Below are positions 1-8,800 of a stretch of 11,509 nt of DNA, piece after piece. A program made the translations under genes and the position numbers. The notes under the pieces are model-generated. The model did no database searches. It saw only the letters and a program-made list of their open reading frames with translations, and was not told the origin of the DNA. Origin of the DNA: an uncultured Mesorhizobium sp. (GTDB lineage Bacteria > Pseudomonadota > Alphaproteobacteria > Rhizobiales > Rhizobiaceae); NCBI GenBank assembly GCA_950071955.1, contig CATMOC010000066.1:1-11509 (forward strand), given 5' to 3'. How positions within the stretch are numbered: position 1 is the stretch's first letter; each line of letters begins with the position of its first letter.

Positions 1-349
1 CCAGGGCACCAAAGATGGACGCCAGCACGATGGCCGGGGACAGCACGAACAGGACCCTGTCCGCGCCCAGGGGAATCATGTCCTCCTTCTGGAAGAGCTT
101 GATGCCGTCCGCGATGGTCTGCGCCCAACCGTGCCAGCCGCCGGCATACATCGGGCCGTTGCGGCACTGCATGTGGCCCGAGACCTTGCGTTCCATCCAG
201 GTGCCGAACATGGCGATGAGCGAGACTATCGCGATGACGATCCCGACGGCATGGACGATGCCGTCCGCCCACAACTCGGCGCGCGAGAGCCTGCGCCATT
301 CGCGGTAGAAACGCAGATAGGTCCCAGGGTGCGGACGGTTGATTGCCAT
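1..349 (-). CDS. NADH-quinone oxidoreductase subunit H (NuoH)-like protein, 5' part only
   Basis: About 116 residues are visible and the gene continues past the left edge. NuoH is the complex I membrane subunit at the quinone site. Residues from about 49 carry the family signature: a first transmembrane segment ending in TWMERKVSGHMQ, then RNGPMYAGGWHGWAQ, IADGIKLFQKEDMIP and GADRVLFVLSPAIV. These match the conserved ERK..(I/M)Q..GP..., ADG(V/I)K...KED.IP and AD...F.LAP blocks. The sequence differs from the usual alphaproteobacterial NuoH, so it is probably from a second or acquired complex I-type or hydrogenase-linked operon (inference). The first ~45 residues contain SRAELWADGIVHAVG, which recalls the start of hemolysin III/PAQR proteins; see findings. 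The ATG at 349 is preceded by AAAGGAAA, a good ribosome site, and internal ATGs would remove the first membrane helix. It is read away from the TetR gene and appears to be first in its operon. Confidence 0.75.
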   Translation of the reverse strand, partial: MAINRPHPGTYLRFYREWRRLSRAELWADGIVHAVGIVIAIVSLIAMFGTWMERKVSGHMQCRNGPMYAGGWHGWAQTIADGIKLFQKEDMIPLGADRVLFVLSPAIVLASIFGAL

Positions 350-501
350 GGTTTCCTTTGCCACCCTGACATGACGACAGATTGAATGTGGCGCGACAAC
401 AAAAATATCCTGCTCGATCAGTCTAGCGGCGCGCCTCGACTTCAATGCGGAGGGATGCGCATGCGTTCCCGCTGACGCGATGTCCGCGCGAGCGATGTTT
501 G

Positions 502-1086
502 TCAGGGCTGCAGCGCCAGCGACACCACCCGCACCAGCCCCCGCACCGACCGTCTCTGTTCGGCCGGGTCCTCGATCCGCATCTTGATGCCTTCCAGCCC
601 GTCGAGAAGCAGGGAGGCGAGCATGCCCGGGCCGAGATCCCGCGCCTTCAGATCGGTACCCAGACGCGCGGCCTCTTTCTCGATCTCCCGCGCGATCATG
701 CCGCCGAGCTGCTCGGTCCAGCCCGCTACGATGTCGCCGGCAAGGCTTCCCTTCATGTCGAGGATGTCGGCGCCGTGCGGAGAGCCGGCGAACTTCTCCA
801 CCATGGCGAACATGCAGTCGTCGATCGCTCCAATCAGCCGGCCGGACAGGTCTCCGGGTCCGGCGAGCGCAGCCTTCGCGGCCTCGGCGGATTGGTCCAG
901 CATCATCATGGCGATTGCGCGGTAGATGTCGGTCTTGTTGCGGAACTGGAGATAGAGCGCCGGCCGCGACATCCCGGCCGCGCGCGCGATGTCGTCCATC
1001 GTCGTGCGCTGGTAGCCATAGGCAAGGAAGACCTTGATCGCGCCCTCCAGGATGCGCGAGCGCTTGTCCGCCTCGCTCGTCGGCAT
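502..1086 (-). CDS. TetR/AcrR family transcriptional regulator
   Basis: A 194-residue DNA-binding repressor-type protein. The N-terminus shows the classic TetR helix-turn-helix: RILEGAIKVFLAYGYQRTTM (residues 11-30) followed by DDIARAAGMSRPALYLQFRN (31-50) and then K51. The all-helical C-terminal half would bind ligand and dimerise, and its ligand cannot be told from sequence. The frame stays open upstream into the next gene, but TetR homology begins near the ATG at 1086. A TTG at 1098 is a real alternative start: it has AGGGG eight bases upstream, whereas the ATG has no clear Shine-Dalgarno. It is divergent from the oxidoreductase operon, with 136 bp between the starts that hold a 7-bp-arm inverted repeat. 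By the usual TetR arrangement it probably represses itself and that operon (inference). Confidence 0.92.
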   Translation of the reverse strand: MPTSEADKRSRILEGAIKVFLAYGYQRTTMDDIARAAGMSRPALYLQFRNKTDIYRAIAMMMLDQSAEAAKAALAGPGDLSGRLIGAIDDCMFAMVEKFAGSPHGADILDMKGSLAGDIVAGWTEQLGGMIAREIEKEAARLGTDLKARDLGPGMLASLLLDGLEGIKMRIEDPAEQRRSVRGLVRVVSLALQP

Positions 1087-1123
1087 GTTGATCGTCAATC
1101 CGGCCACCCCTGGCGAATGCGTG

Positions 1124-1147
1124 TTGACAAAATAACGAAATTTGTCA
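1124..1147. promoter_or_regulatory. Probable TetR operator overlapping a -35-like element
   Basis: A perfect inverted repeat TGACAAA-N9-TTTGTCA occupies 1125-1147 in the divergent intergenic region between the TetR gene and the [2Fe-2S] subunit gene. The hexamer TTGACA at 1124-1129, an ideal -35 for plus-strand transcription, lies within the left arm, so binding would block the promoter. No convincing -10 is visible at 16-18 bp spacing. The stretch is AT-rich against a GC-rich background, as expected for a promoter. Assignment to the adjacent TetR protein is inference from position. Confidence 0.6.
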
Positions 1148-1222
1148 GAGTGTATCTCCTGTACCGGCAATGCGCAACCAGCATGCCGGAAATCGCCATG
1201 GACGACAACGAAGGGTATCCCC

Positions 1223-1684
<462 letters not shown>

Positions 1685-1686
1685 CC

Positions 1687-3957
1687 ATGGCAAGCATCGG
1701 AAAGATCGCCCGCCGTACCTTCCTGATCGGTGCCGCCGCCATCGCGGGTGGTGTCGCCGTCGGCTATTGGTACGTGTCGCGCCCTTATGACAATCCCCTG
1801 GAAGACGACCTCGCCGAGGGCGAAGCGACCTTCAATCCTTTCGTCAAGATCGCCTCGGACAACATTGTCACGGTCATCGCGCCGCGCGCGGAGATGGGGC
1901 AGGGAATCTCGACCACGCTTGCCGCCTTCGTCGCGGAAGAGCTCGGCGTTCCGCTCGAGGAACTGACCGTCGAGCACGGTCCAACGTCCTTCGCCTACTA
2001 CAACGGCACCATGATGGAGGAATCAGGCCCGTTCCCCTGGTTCGACGACAGCCTGCTCGCCTCGATTGCGCGCGACGCCTTCTCGACGGTGGGCAAGGTG
2101 CTGGGCCTCCAGGCGACCGGCGGCTCGGCATCGACGCGTGACGGCTTCGAGCGCATGCGCCAGGCGGGTGCCGCCGCGCGCCACATGCTTCTCGCCGCTG
2201 CGGCCGACCGCTTCGACGTGCCCGCCGGCCAGCTCGAGACCGTCGGACGGACCGTGGTCCACAAGGCGTCGGGAAAATCCGCCACCTTCGGCGAACTCGC
2301 GGTCGATGCGGCCAAGATGTCGCCCCCCTCTTCTGTGAAGCTCAAGGACAAGGCCGACTGGACGCTTCTCGGCAAGCCGCAGAAGCGCGTCGACATGCTG
2401 GCCAAGGTGACGGGGGCGCCGATCTTCGGCGTCGACGTCATGCTGCCGGACATGCTCTTCGGCACGGTGAAGATGAACCCGGTCTTCTGGCAGAAACCAG
2501 CCTCCGTCGACCTGTCGAAGGCGGAGGCAGTGAAGGGCGTGGTGAAAATCGTGCCGCTGGACACGACCTATGGTCATGGCTTCGGCGTGATCGCCGAGAA
2601 CACCTGGGCGGCGTTCAGGGCCGCTGATCTGATCGAGGCGGACTGGGGCAAACCCGACTTTCCGGCCGACGGCGCCGCGGTCAACGAGGCGCTGAATGCC
2701 GCGCTCGCAACCGACGGCTCGCGCCTGCGCGACGACGGCGACGTGGACGTCGCCTTCGCCGACGCTCCTGCGGATAGCGTCTTGGAAGCCGAATACGCCG
2801 TGCCCTTCCTCGCCCACATCTGCATGGAGCCCATGAACGCCACCGCACGGTTCAAGGACGGCAAGCTCGAGCTCTGGGCGCCGAACCAGATGCCGACGCT
2901 GGTCGAGTATCTCAGCGGCGCGGCGATCGGGCTGGAGAGCGCAAACGTGACCGCACACACGACCTCACTCGGCGGAGGCTTTGGCAGGCGCGAGGCGGAC
3001 ACGACCATCTATGCCGCCATCATGGCCAAGGAAGTCGAGGGCCGTCCCGTCAAAGTCATCTGGAGCCGCGAGGAGGACGTCCGCCACGATTCCTACCGGC
3101 CCGCGGCGAAAGGCCGATTCCGCGCCCGCCTCAACCAGGACGGCCTGCCCGCGGCGCTCGACATGCGCATCGCCGCGCCTTCCGTCGTCGCAAGCGTGAT
3201 GCGCCGGACCTTCCCGTCGCTCTCGCCGGCCGGGCCGGACGGCACGATCACGCAAGGCTCGCACGACCAGCCCTACACGATCGCCGACTACCGCGTGTCC
3301 GGCGCCAAAGCCGATCTCGGCGTGCCGGTCGGCTTCTGGCGCTCGGTCGGCAACTCGTTCAACGGCTTCTTCCACGAGGGCTTCATGGACGAAATCGCCA
3401 CGAAGGGGGGGCTCGATCCGGTCGAGATGCGCCGCAAGCTGATGGCTGCCCACCCGGCGGCAGTGAAGGTGGTCGACAAGGTCGCCGAAATGGCGAACTG
3501 GGGCGAGCCGCTGCCGGCCGGCCGCGGCAAGGGCTTCGCCTTCACCCTGTCCTTCGGCAGCTGGGTCGGAGAGATCGTTCAGGTCGCCGAGACGGATGCA
3601 GGCATCCGCGTCGAGAAGGTGTGGATCGCCGCCGACGTCGGCACGGCGATCGACCCGGGGATCATCGAGGCGCAGCTCACCTCGGGCGCCATTTTCGGGC
3701 TTTCGGCCGCCATGGGTCAGGAAATCACCTTCGCGAACGGAATGGTCGAGCAGTCGAACTTCCACGATTTCGACGCCATGCGCATCCATCAGTGCCCGGA
3801 GTTCGAGGTCGCCATCCTCGAGAACTACCACAGGATGGGCGGCGTTGGCGAAATCGGCACGCCCCCGGCGGCGCCCGCGCTTGCCAACGCGATCTTCGCC
3901 CTGACAGGCAAGCGCATCCGGGCCCTGCCGCTGTCGCGCGAAGTCTCGTTCGCATGA
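1687..3957 (+). CDS. iorB: Isoquinoline 1-oxidoreductase-type beta subunit, molybdopterin-binding
   Basis: A 756-residue catalytic subunit of the molybdenum hydroxylase, expected to insert water-derived oxygen into an N-heterocycle or aldehyde. The N-terminus ARRTFLIG (8-15) is a twin-arginine Tat motif. The hydrophobic stretch after it, ending near GYWYVSRP, has no clear AxA cleavage site, so it may stay as a membrane anchor. Cofactor-domain landmarks: EMGQGIS (69-75), HICMEPMN (377-384), GGGFGRRE (429-436), VGFWRSVGNSFN (548-559) and GVGEIGTPP (719-727). E722 is the candidate catalytic glutamate. Length is close to characterised IorB proteins. GAGGG lies seven bases before the ATG, inside the preceding gene, and the stop overlaps the next start (ATGA), so the three genes are translationally coupled. 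The true substrate is unknown: family members labelled IorB include aldehyde oxidoreductases. The XdhC-type maturation gene often found nearby is not in this window. Confidence 0.9.
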   Translation: MASIGKIARRTFLIGAAAIAGGVAVGYWYVSRPYDNPLEDDLAEGEATFNPFVKIASDNIVTVIAPRAEMGQGISTTLAAFVAEELGVPLEELTVEHGPTSFAYYNGTMMEESGPFPWFDDSLLASIARDAFSTVGKVLGLQATGGSASTRDGFERMRQAGAAARHMLLAAAADRFDVPAGQLETVGRTVVHKASGKSATFGELAVDAAKMSPPSSVKLKDKADWTLLGKPQKRVDMLAKVTGAPIFGVDVMLPDMLFGTVKMNPVFWQKPASVDLSKAEAVKGVVKIVPLDTTYGHGFGVIAENTWAAFRAADLIEADWGKPDFPADGAAVNEALNAALATDGSRLRDDGDVDVAFADAPADSVLEAEYAVPFLAHICMEPMNATARFKDGKLELWAPNQMPTLVEYLSGAAIGLESANVTAHTTSLGGGFGRREADTTIYAAIMAKEVEGRPVKVIWSREEDVRHDSYRPAAKGRFRARLNQDGLPAALDMRIAAPSVVASVMRRTFPSLSPAGPDGTITQGSHDQPYTIADYRVSGAKADLGVPVGFWRSVGNSFNGFFHEGFMDEIATKGGLDPVEMRRKLMAAHPAAVKVVDKVAEMANWGEPLPAGRGKGFAFTLSFGSWVGEIVQVAETDAGIRVEKVWIAADVGTAIDPGIIEAQLTSGAIFGLSAAMGQEITFANGMVEQSNFHDFDAMRIHQCPEFEVAILENYHRMGGVGEIGTPPAAPALANAIFALTGKRIRALPLSREVSFA

Positions 3958-4562
3958 GGCCGCTTGCAACACTGCTGACAGCCTTTGCCATCGCGGCAAG
4001 TTCTTCCGCGCTGGCGCAGGAGACCCCTGCCCCCGACCAGCCGCCCGTACCCGCCGTCGACCGGGCAGCCGGTCTCTCCGAATGGGAGAAGATCAACGCC
4101 GTTTTTTCCCATCCGCGCTGCGCCAACTGCCATGTCGAGGACGATCATCCGCGATGGTCGGGGACGCACTATGGCGAGACCCGCAACCACGCCTTCAACG
4201 TCCAGCGCGGTACCGACGAATCCGGCTTCGGCAATCCGGGGCTGCGCTGCACCACATGCCATTTCGAGAGCAATTCCAACGTGCTCCATGGTCCTCCCGG
4301 AGCGGAGAGCTGGCATCTCGCACCAGCCGAGATGGTCTGGTTCGGGAAAAGCTCTGCCGAAATCTGCGCGCAGATCAAGGATCCGGAGCGCAATGGCGGC
4401 CGTACGCTGGAGGAGATCGCGGTCCATGTCCGCGACGACGGGCTGGTCGGCTGGGGATGGGCGCCAGGGCCCGGCAGGGAACCGGCGCCGGGATCGGCCG
4501 TAGAAACCTTCGCCGCCCTCGAACGCTGGAACGCGGCCGGCGCGCCGTGTCCGGACGGTTGA
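3954..4562 (+). CDS. Diheme c-type cytochrome-like Ior accessory subunit
   Basis: A 202-residue secreted protein. A Sec signal peptide (residues 1-21, ending SSSALA before QETP) is followed by two CxxCH heme c motifs: CANCH at 56-60 within FSHPRCANCH, and CTTCH at 99-103. The rest is distinctive: NHAFNVQRG (78-86), an EICAQIKDPERNGG block, DDGLVGWGWAPGPGR, and a C-terminal WNAAGAPCP. I recognise this pattern, from memory, as the small protein that accompanies iorAB-type genes and is annotated as an isoquinoline 1-oxidoreductase subunit. It probably takes electrons from the [2Fe-2S] subunit and passes them to the respiratory chain in the periplasm (inference). Its ATG overlaps the stop of the molybdenum subunit gene by the ATGA arrangement, which fixes the start. 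No terminator is visible after it. Confidence 0.85.
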   Translation: MRPLATLLTAFAIAASSSALAQETPAPDQPPVPAVDRAAGLSEWEKINAVFSHPRCANCHVEDDHPRWSGTHYGETRNHAFNVQRGTDESGFGNPGLRCTTCHFESNSNVLHGPPGAESWHLAPAEMVWFGKSSAEICAQIKDPERNGGRTLEEIAVHVRDDGLVGWGWAPGPGREPAPGSAVETFAALERWNAAGAPCPDG

Positions 4563-4573
4563 AGCATGCATCA

Positions 4574-4590
4574 ACAAAAGTTACTTTTGT
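4574..4590. promoter_or_regulatory. Palindromic operator upstream of the efflux genes
   Basis: ACAAAAGTTACTTTTGT is a perfect palindrome of two 8-bp arms around one central base. It lies 140 bp upstream of the RND adaptor start in an otherwise GC-rich gap. The hexamer ACTTTT recurs 15 bases downstream (4598-4603) in a short AT-rich patch that could hold a promoter; TACGCT at 4603-4608 is a possible -10. It has the shape of a TetR or MarR operator. It shares ACAAAA/TTTGT ends with the repeat at 1125-1147, but the spacing between ends differs by two bases, so a shared regulator is only a possibility. Confidence 0.5.
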
Positions 4591-4671
4591 GCAGCGCACT
4601 TTTACGCTAGACCGCGTCCCGAATACCGCGCTCAACAGCCTTTGGTTGAAGACAGCACGGGTATCTCCCAC

Positions 4672-4728
4672 ATGAGCCGCACGCCCGGTCGGCGCAAAGG
4701 CTGCGGGGCGTACGCCGCGGGATCTTGA
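4672..4728 (+). other. Possible 18-codon leader ORF before the efflux adaptor
   Basis: An ATG at 4672 opens an 18-codon frame (MSRTPGRRKGCGAYAAGS) whose stop lies one base before the adaptor's ATG at 4730. The close stop/start junction would allow translational coupling. No convincing ribosome site precedes it, the composition is arginine/glycine-rich as chance GC-rich sequence often is, and no family is recognised. It may be coincidence. Confidence 0.2.
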
Positions 4729-4729
4729 A

Positions 4730-5866
4730 ATGGCGAAGTACAGATTTCACAAAATGGCGGCGATCGTCGTCTTCGCCGCCTCCGCTGCATGGATCGCGAC
4801 CGGAGAGTTCTCCTCCGTCGGCAGTGCCGTGTCGCAGTCCGCGGAGCCGGCGGCCGAGACCGTCACTGACGAACCGGCCGTTGCGCCGCGCGTCGTCGCG
4901 GTCGTCACGCCGCCGCGCATCCAGCACGCACGCGCCATCCGCATTTCCGGCACCACGGAGGCCAACCAGCGCACGAAGCTCGCCGCGCGGACCGGCGGGA
5001 TCATCGAAGAGCTAGCCGTCGAAAAGGGTAGCCGCGTCAAGAAGGGCGACCTGATCCTGCGTCTCGAGACCGAAGGCAAGCAGGCCGCGGTCGAGATGGC
5101 TGAAGCCATGCTCTCGCAGCGCCAGGCCGAACTCGATGCCGCCGAGCGGCTGGCCAAGAGCGGCAACGTCGCCAAGCTCCAGCTCGACAGCGCCCGCACG
5201 GGCATGGCGACGGCACAATCCCAGTTGGAGGCGTCGAAGGCCGAACTCGATCGCATCGAAATCCGGGCACCCTTCTCCGGGCTCGTCGACACGGTTCCAG
5301 TCGAGGCGGGAAGCTCGCTCATGCAGGGCGCCGAGGTAGCGACCATCCTCAACCTCGATCCCATCCTCGCAATCGGGGAAGTCGGCGAAGTCAGCATCGG
5401 CTACGTCGGCGTCGGCGACAAGGCGGACGTACGGCTGGTCAACGGCGACAGCGTCGAAGGCACCATCCGCTACATCAGTCGCGACGCGTCCACCCAGACA
5501 CGGACTTTCCGCGTTGAGGTCGCGATCCCGAACGATGACGCGAGCATCCCCGCCGGCATGACAGCCGAGATCACGCTGCGCGCCGAGCCGGTGGATTCCA
5601 CCGTGCTGCCGCGCTCCGTCGTCACACTCAGTGCGGCCGGCGATCTCGGCGTGCGCGCGATCGACGGCGACAACAAGGTGGTGTTCTATCCGATCGACCT
5701 CGTCGACGACACGCCGCGCGGGCTGGTGCTCGCCGGCATCCCCGCCGACGCCCGCATCATCGTCGCCGGACAGGAACTGGTGACCGAGGGCGACGTCGTC
5801 GATCCGAAGGAAGCGGATCGTGCGACGATCGAGAAGCTGGTCGGCAATCTCGCCGACGGGATGTAG
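4730..5866 (+). CDS. RND efflux periplasmic adaptor (membrane fusion protein)
   Basis: A 378-residue HlyD/AcrA-type adaptor that links an inner-membrane RND pump to an outer-membrane channel. The N-terminal hydrophobic segment (about 9-25) is a signal or anchor. The first lipoyl half is ARTGGIIEELAVEKGSRVKK (86-105) plus GDLILRLE. A compact alpha-hairpin coiled coil rich in Ala/Glu/Gln spans about 115-176. The second lipoyl half is IEIRAPFSGLVDTVPVEAGS (176-195). A beta-barrel follows (about 210-285, including STQTRTFRVEVAIPN and PAGMTAEI), then a membrane-proximal domain ending in GQELVTEGDVV. Length is typical. The ATG at 4730 has a weak GGGA seven bases upstream; a second ATG at 4754 would shorten the signal. 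Its stop is six bases before the pump gene, so they form one operon. The cargo cannot be inferred from the adaptor. Confidence 0.93.
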   Translation: MAKYRFHKMAAIVVFAASAAWIATGEFSSVGSAVSQSAEPAAETVTDEPAVAPRVVAVVTPPRIQHARAIRISGTTEANQRTKLAARTGGIIEELAVEKGSRVKKGDLILRLETEGKQAAVEMAEAMLSQRQAELDAAERLAKSGNVAKLQLDSARTGMATAQSQLEASKAELDRIEIRAPFSGLVDTVPVEAGSSLMQGAEVATILNLDPILAIGEVGEVSIGYVGVGDKADVRLVNGDSVEGTIRYISRDASTQTRTFRVEVAIPNDDASIPAGMTAEITLRAEPVDSTVLPRSVVTLSAAGDLGVRAIDGDNKVVFYPIDLVDDTPRGLVLAGIPADARIIVAGQELVTEGDVVDPKEADRATIEKLVGNLADGM

Positions 5867-5872
5867 CGATCC

Positions 5873-8800
5873 ATGAACATCGTTAGCATCGCCATACGCA
5901 ACGCGCGCCTGACCCTGTCGATCATGATGTTTTTCTTGATCGCCGGGGCACTGGCGTATCAGGCCCTGCCCAAGGAGGCGGAGCCCGACGTCGCGATACC
6001 GGTCCTCTATGTCAGCCTGGCCTACCAGGGCATATCCCCGGAGGATTCGGAGCGACTCCTGCTGCGGCCGGTCGAGACCAAGCTGAAGAGCCTGAAGGGC
6101 GTCAAGGAAATGCGCTCGGCCGCCTATCAGGGCGGTGGCTACGTGCTGCTCGAGTTCGATCCCTCGACAGACCTCTCCACCGCGCTGGAGGAGACGCGTA
6201 ACAAGGTCTCCGACGCGCGCGCCGACCTGCCGCGCGACGCCGAGGAGCCGACCGTCAACGAGGTCAACGTCTCCGAATTCCCGGTCCTCGTCGTCACACT
6301 GTCGGGCGACGTGCCGGAGCGGGTTCTCACCACCGCCGCGCGAGAACTGCGCGACCGGATCGAGGAGATCCCCGGCGTGCTCGAAGGCACGTTGCAGGGC
6401 GCGCGCGACGATCTCGTCGAGGTCATCATCGACCCGATGAAGCTCTCCTCCTACGGCTTCCAGCTCGATCAGATGATCGCGGCGGTGAACGCCTCCAACA
6501 GCCTCGTCGCGGCCGGCACGATCGAGGGCGAGGAAGGCAAGTACGCCGTCAAGGTCCCCTCGCTGATCGAGACTGTCGAGGACGTGGCCGAACTGCCGAT
6601 CGTCGCCGGACCGAATGCGGTCGTCGAGGCCAAGGACATCGCGACCATCCGCTCGACCTACAAGGACGCGGAAACGATCACGCGGCTCAACGGCCGGCCC
6701 GCCATCGCCATCGAGGTGAAGAAGCGCATCGGCGAAAACCTCGTCCATACGGTCGAGCAGGTGAAGGCACTCTCGGACGAATTCCAGAAGAGCCTGCCGG
6801 AAGGCATGCACGTCACCTACACGCAAGACAAGTCGGTCTTCATCAACCAGCTGCTCAACGATCTGCAGAACCACGTGCTGATCGCGGTCATCCTGGTCTT
6901 CATCATCATCCTCTACGTGCTGTCCGGACGCGCGTCGCTGCTGATCGGCCTCGCCATCCCGACCTCGTTCCTGACCGGCATCCTGCTGCTTGCCCTTATG
7001 GGCTTCACCATCAACATGGTGGTGCTTTTCAGCCTCATCCTGGCCGTCGGCATGCTGGTGGACGACGCCATCATCGTCACCGAGTTTGCCGAGCGCCGCA
7101 TGTCGGAAGGCATGCCCAAGGCGGACGCCTTCGATCTTGCCGCGCGGCGCATGGCCGGGCCGGTGATCGCGGCGACACTGACGCGCATCGCCGCCTTCTC
7201 GCCGCTGCTGTTCTGGCCGGGCGTGGTTGGCGACTTCATGAAGTACATGCCGATCACGCTCATCGTGACGCTGGCCGCCTCGATGCTCTACGCGCTCATC
7301 TTCACGCCCACGCTGGGCGCGATCTTCGCCAAGGCGCATGTGCATGACGACGACGAGCCGCAGCGCGACGGCTGGTACATGGGCGTCGTCCGGCAGGCGG
7401 TACGGTTTCCCAAGACGGTGCTCCTGCTGACCGTGGCGCTGCTCGTCAGCGTTCAGTTCGCCTATACGAAGTACGGCGCGGGCGTCGAGTTCTTCCCCTC
7501 GGTCGAACCGGACTACGGCCTTCTCTACGTCCACGCGAGGGGCAATCTCTCTCTCGCCGAGATGGACGCCGCCACCCGCGCGGCCGAGCAGCGCTTGCTC
7601 GGCTGGCCTGGCGTGGAATCCGTCTATACGCGCGTCGGCAAGACGCAGGGCGGCGGCGCCGACATCCCCGAAGACGTGGTCGGGGTCATCCAGTACGAAT
7701 TCATCGACTGGCGCGAGCGCAAGTCGGCCAACGACATCCTGGCCGATCTGCGTGTCGCGATGGCCGGCATTCCCGGCGTCGACGTCGAGGTCCGCGTGCC
7801 GGAATCGGGCCCGCCGACGGGCAAGGCGATCCAGGTGCGGCTGTCGGCGACCGACCCCGATGGGCTGGACGACCGCGCGCGCGAGGTGGCGGCCCGCATC
7901 GCCGAAGTCCCGGGCGTCATCGACATTTCCGACGGCCTGCCGCCGCCCGGCGTCGACTGGGCGCTTGAGGTCGATCGCGCCAAGGCGGCCCAGTACGGGA
8001 TCAGCCCCAATGCGGTCGGCACCGTTGTGCAGCTCGTTACGACCGGCGTGAAGCTTACTGATTACCGCCCGGAATCGGCAGACGACGCAGTGGACATCCG
8101 CCTGCGCCTGCCGGAAGACCGGCGTACGCTGTCCTCACTCGACCAACTTCGGATCGAGACCGCGCAGGGCTCGGTGCCGATCTCGAACTTCGTCACGCGC
8201 AAGCCCGAGCCGCGCGTCGGAACGCTGAACCGCATCGACGGCGAACGCACCGTCGTCGTCCAGGCGAACGTCGCCTCGGGCTTGCAGGTCGCGGCCGTCC
8301 AGCAGCAGGTGGCGCAGGCCGTCGACGGCATGGAACTCGGCGACGTCCGCTGGAAGCTCGCCGGCTCCAACGAGGACAGCGAGGAGGCTAGCGCCTTCCT
8401 CGGCAATGCCTTCGGCGCGGCGCTCTTCCTGATCTTCATCGTGCTTCTGGCGCAGTTCAACAAGTTCACCAGCGTGTTCCTGGTCTTGATGACGGTGGTC
8501 ATGTCGACCATCGGCGTCTTCCTCGGCCTGCTGATCACCGGCCAACCCTTCGGCATCGTCATGTCAGGCATCGGCGTCATCGCGCTCGCCGGCGTGGTGG
8601 TGAACAACAACATCGTGCTGATCGACACCTACGACCGGCTGCGCTCGGAAGGCTGGGAGAAGCTGGAGGCCGTGCTCCAGACTTGCCGCGAACGTGCCCG
8701 GCCCGTGGTGCTGACCGCGCTCTCGGCGATCCTGGGCGTGCTGCCCATCGCCTTTGGCCTGGGGCTGGAACTTTTCCACCACGAGACGACCATCAACGCG

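Noticed and set aside
1142..1222. Upstream extension of the [2Fe-2S] subunit from an ATG at 1142
   Set aside because: The extra residues lack homology, the start lies inside the operator, and the ATG at 1223 has a proper ribosome site.
2965..3999. Minus-strand open frame of 344 codons opposite the molybdenum subunit gene
   Set aside because: It is a codon-bias shadow with no recognisable motif; the opposite strand has full molybdopterin-domain signatures.
5012..7534. 840-codon minus-strand open frame opposite the efflux adaptor and pump genes
   Set aside because: It has low-complexity Asp/His/Arg-rich translation typical of the complementary frame of GC-rich codons. It spans two well-recognised genes.
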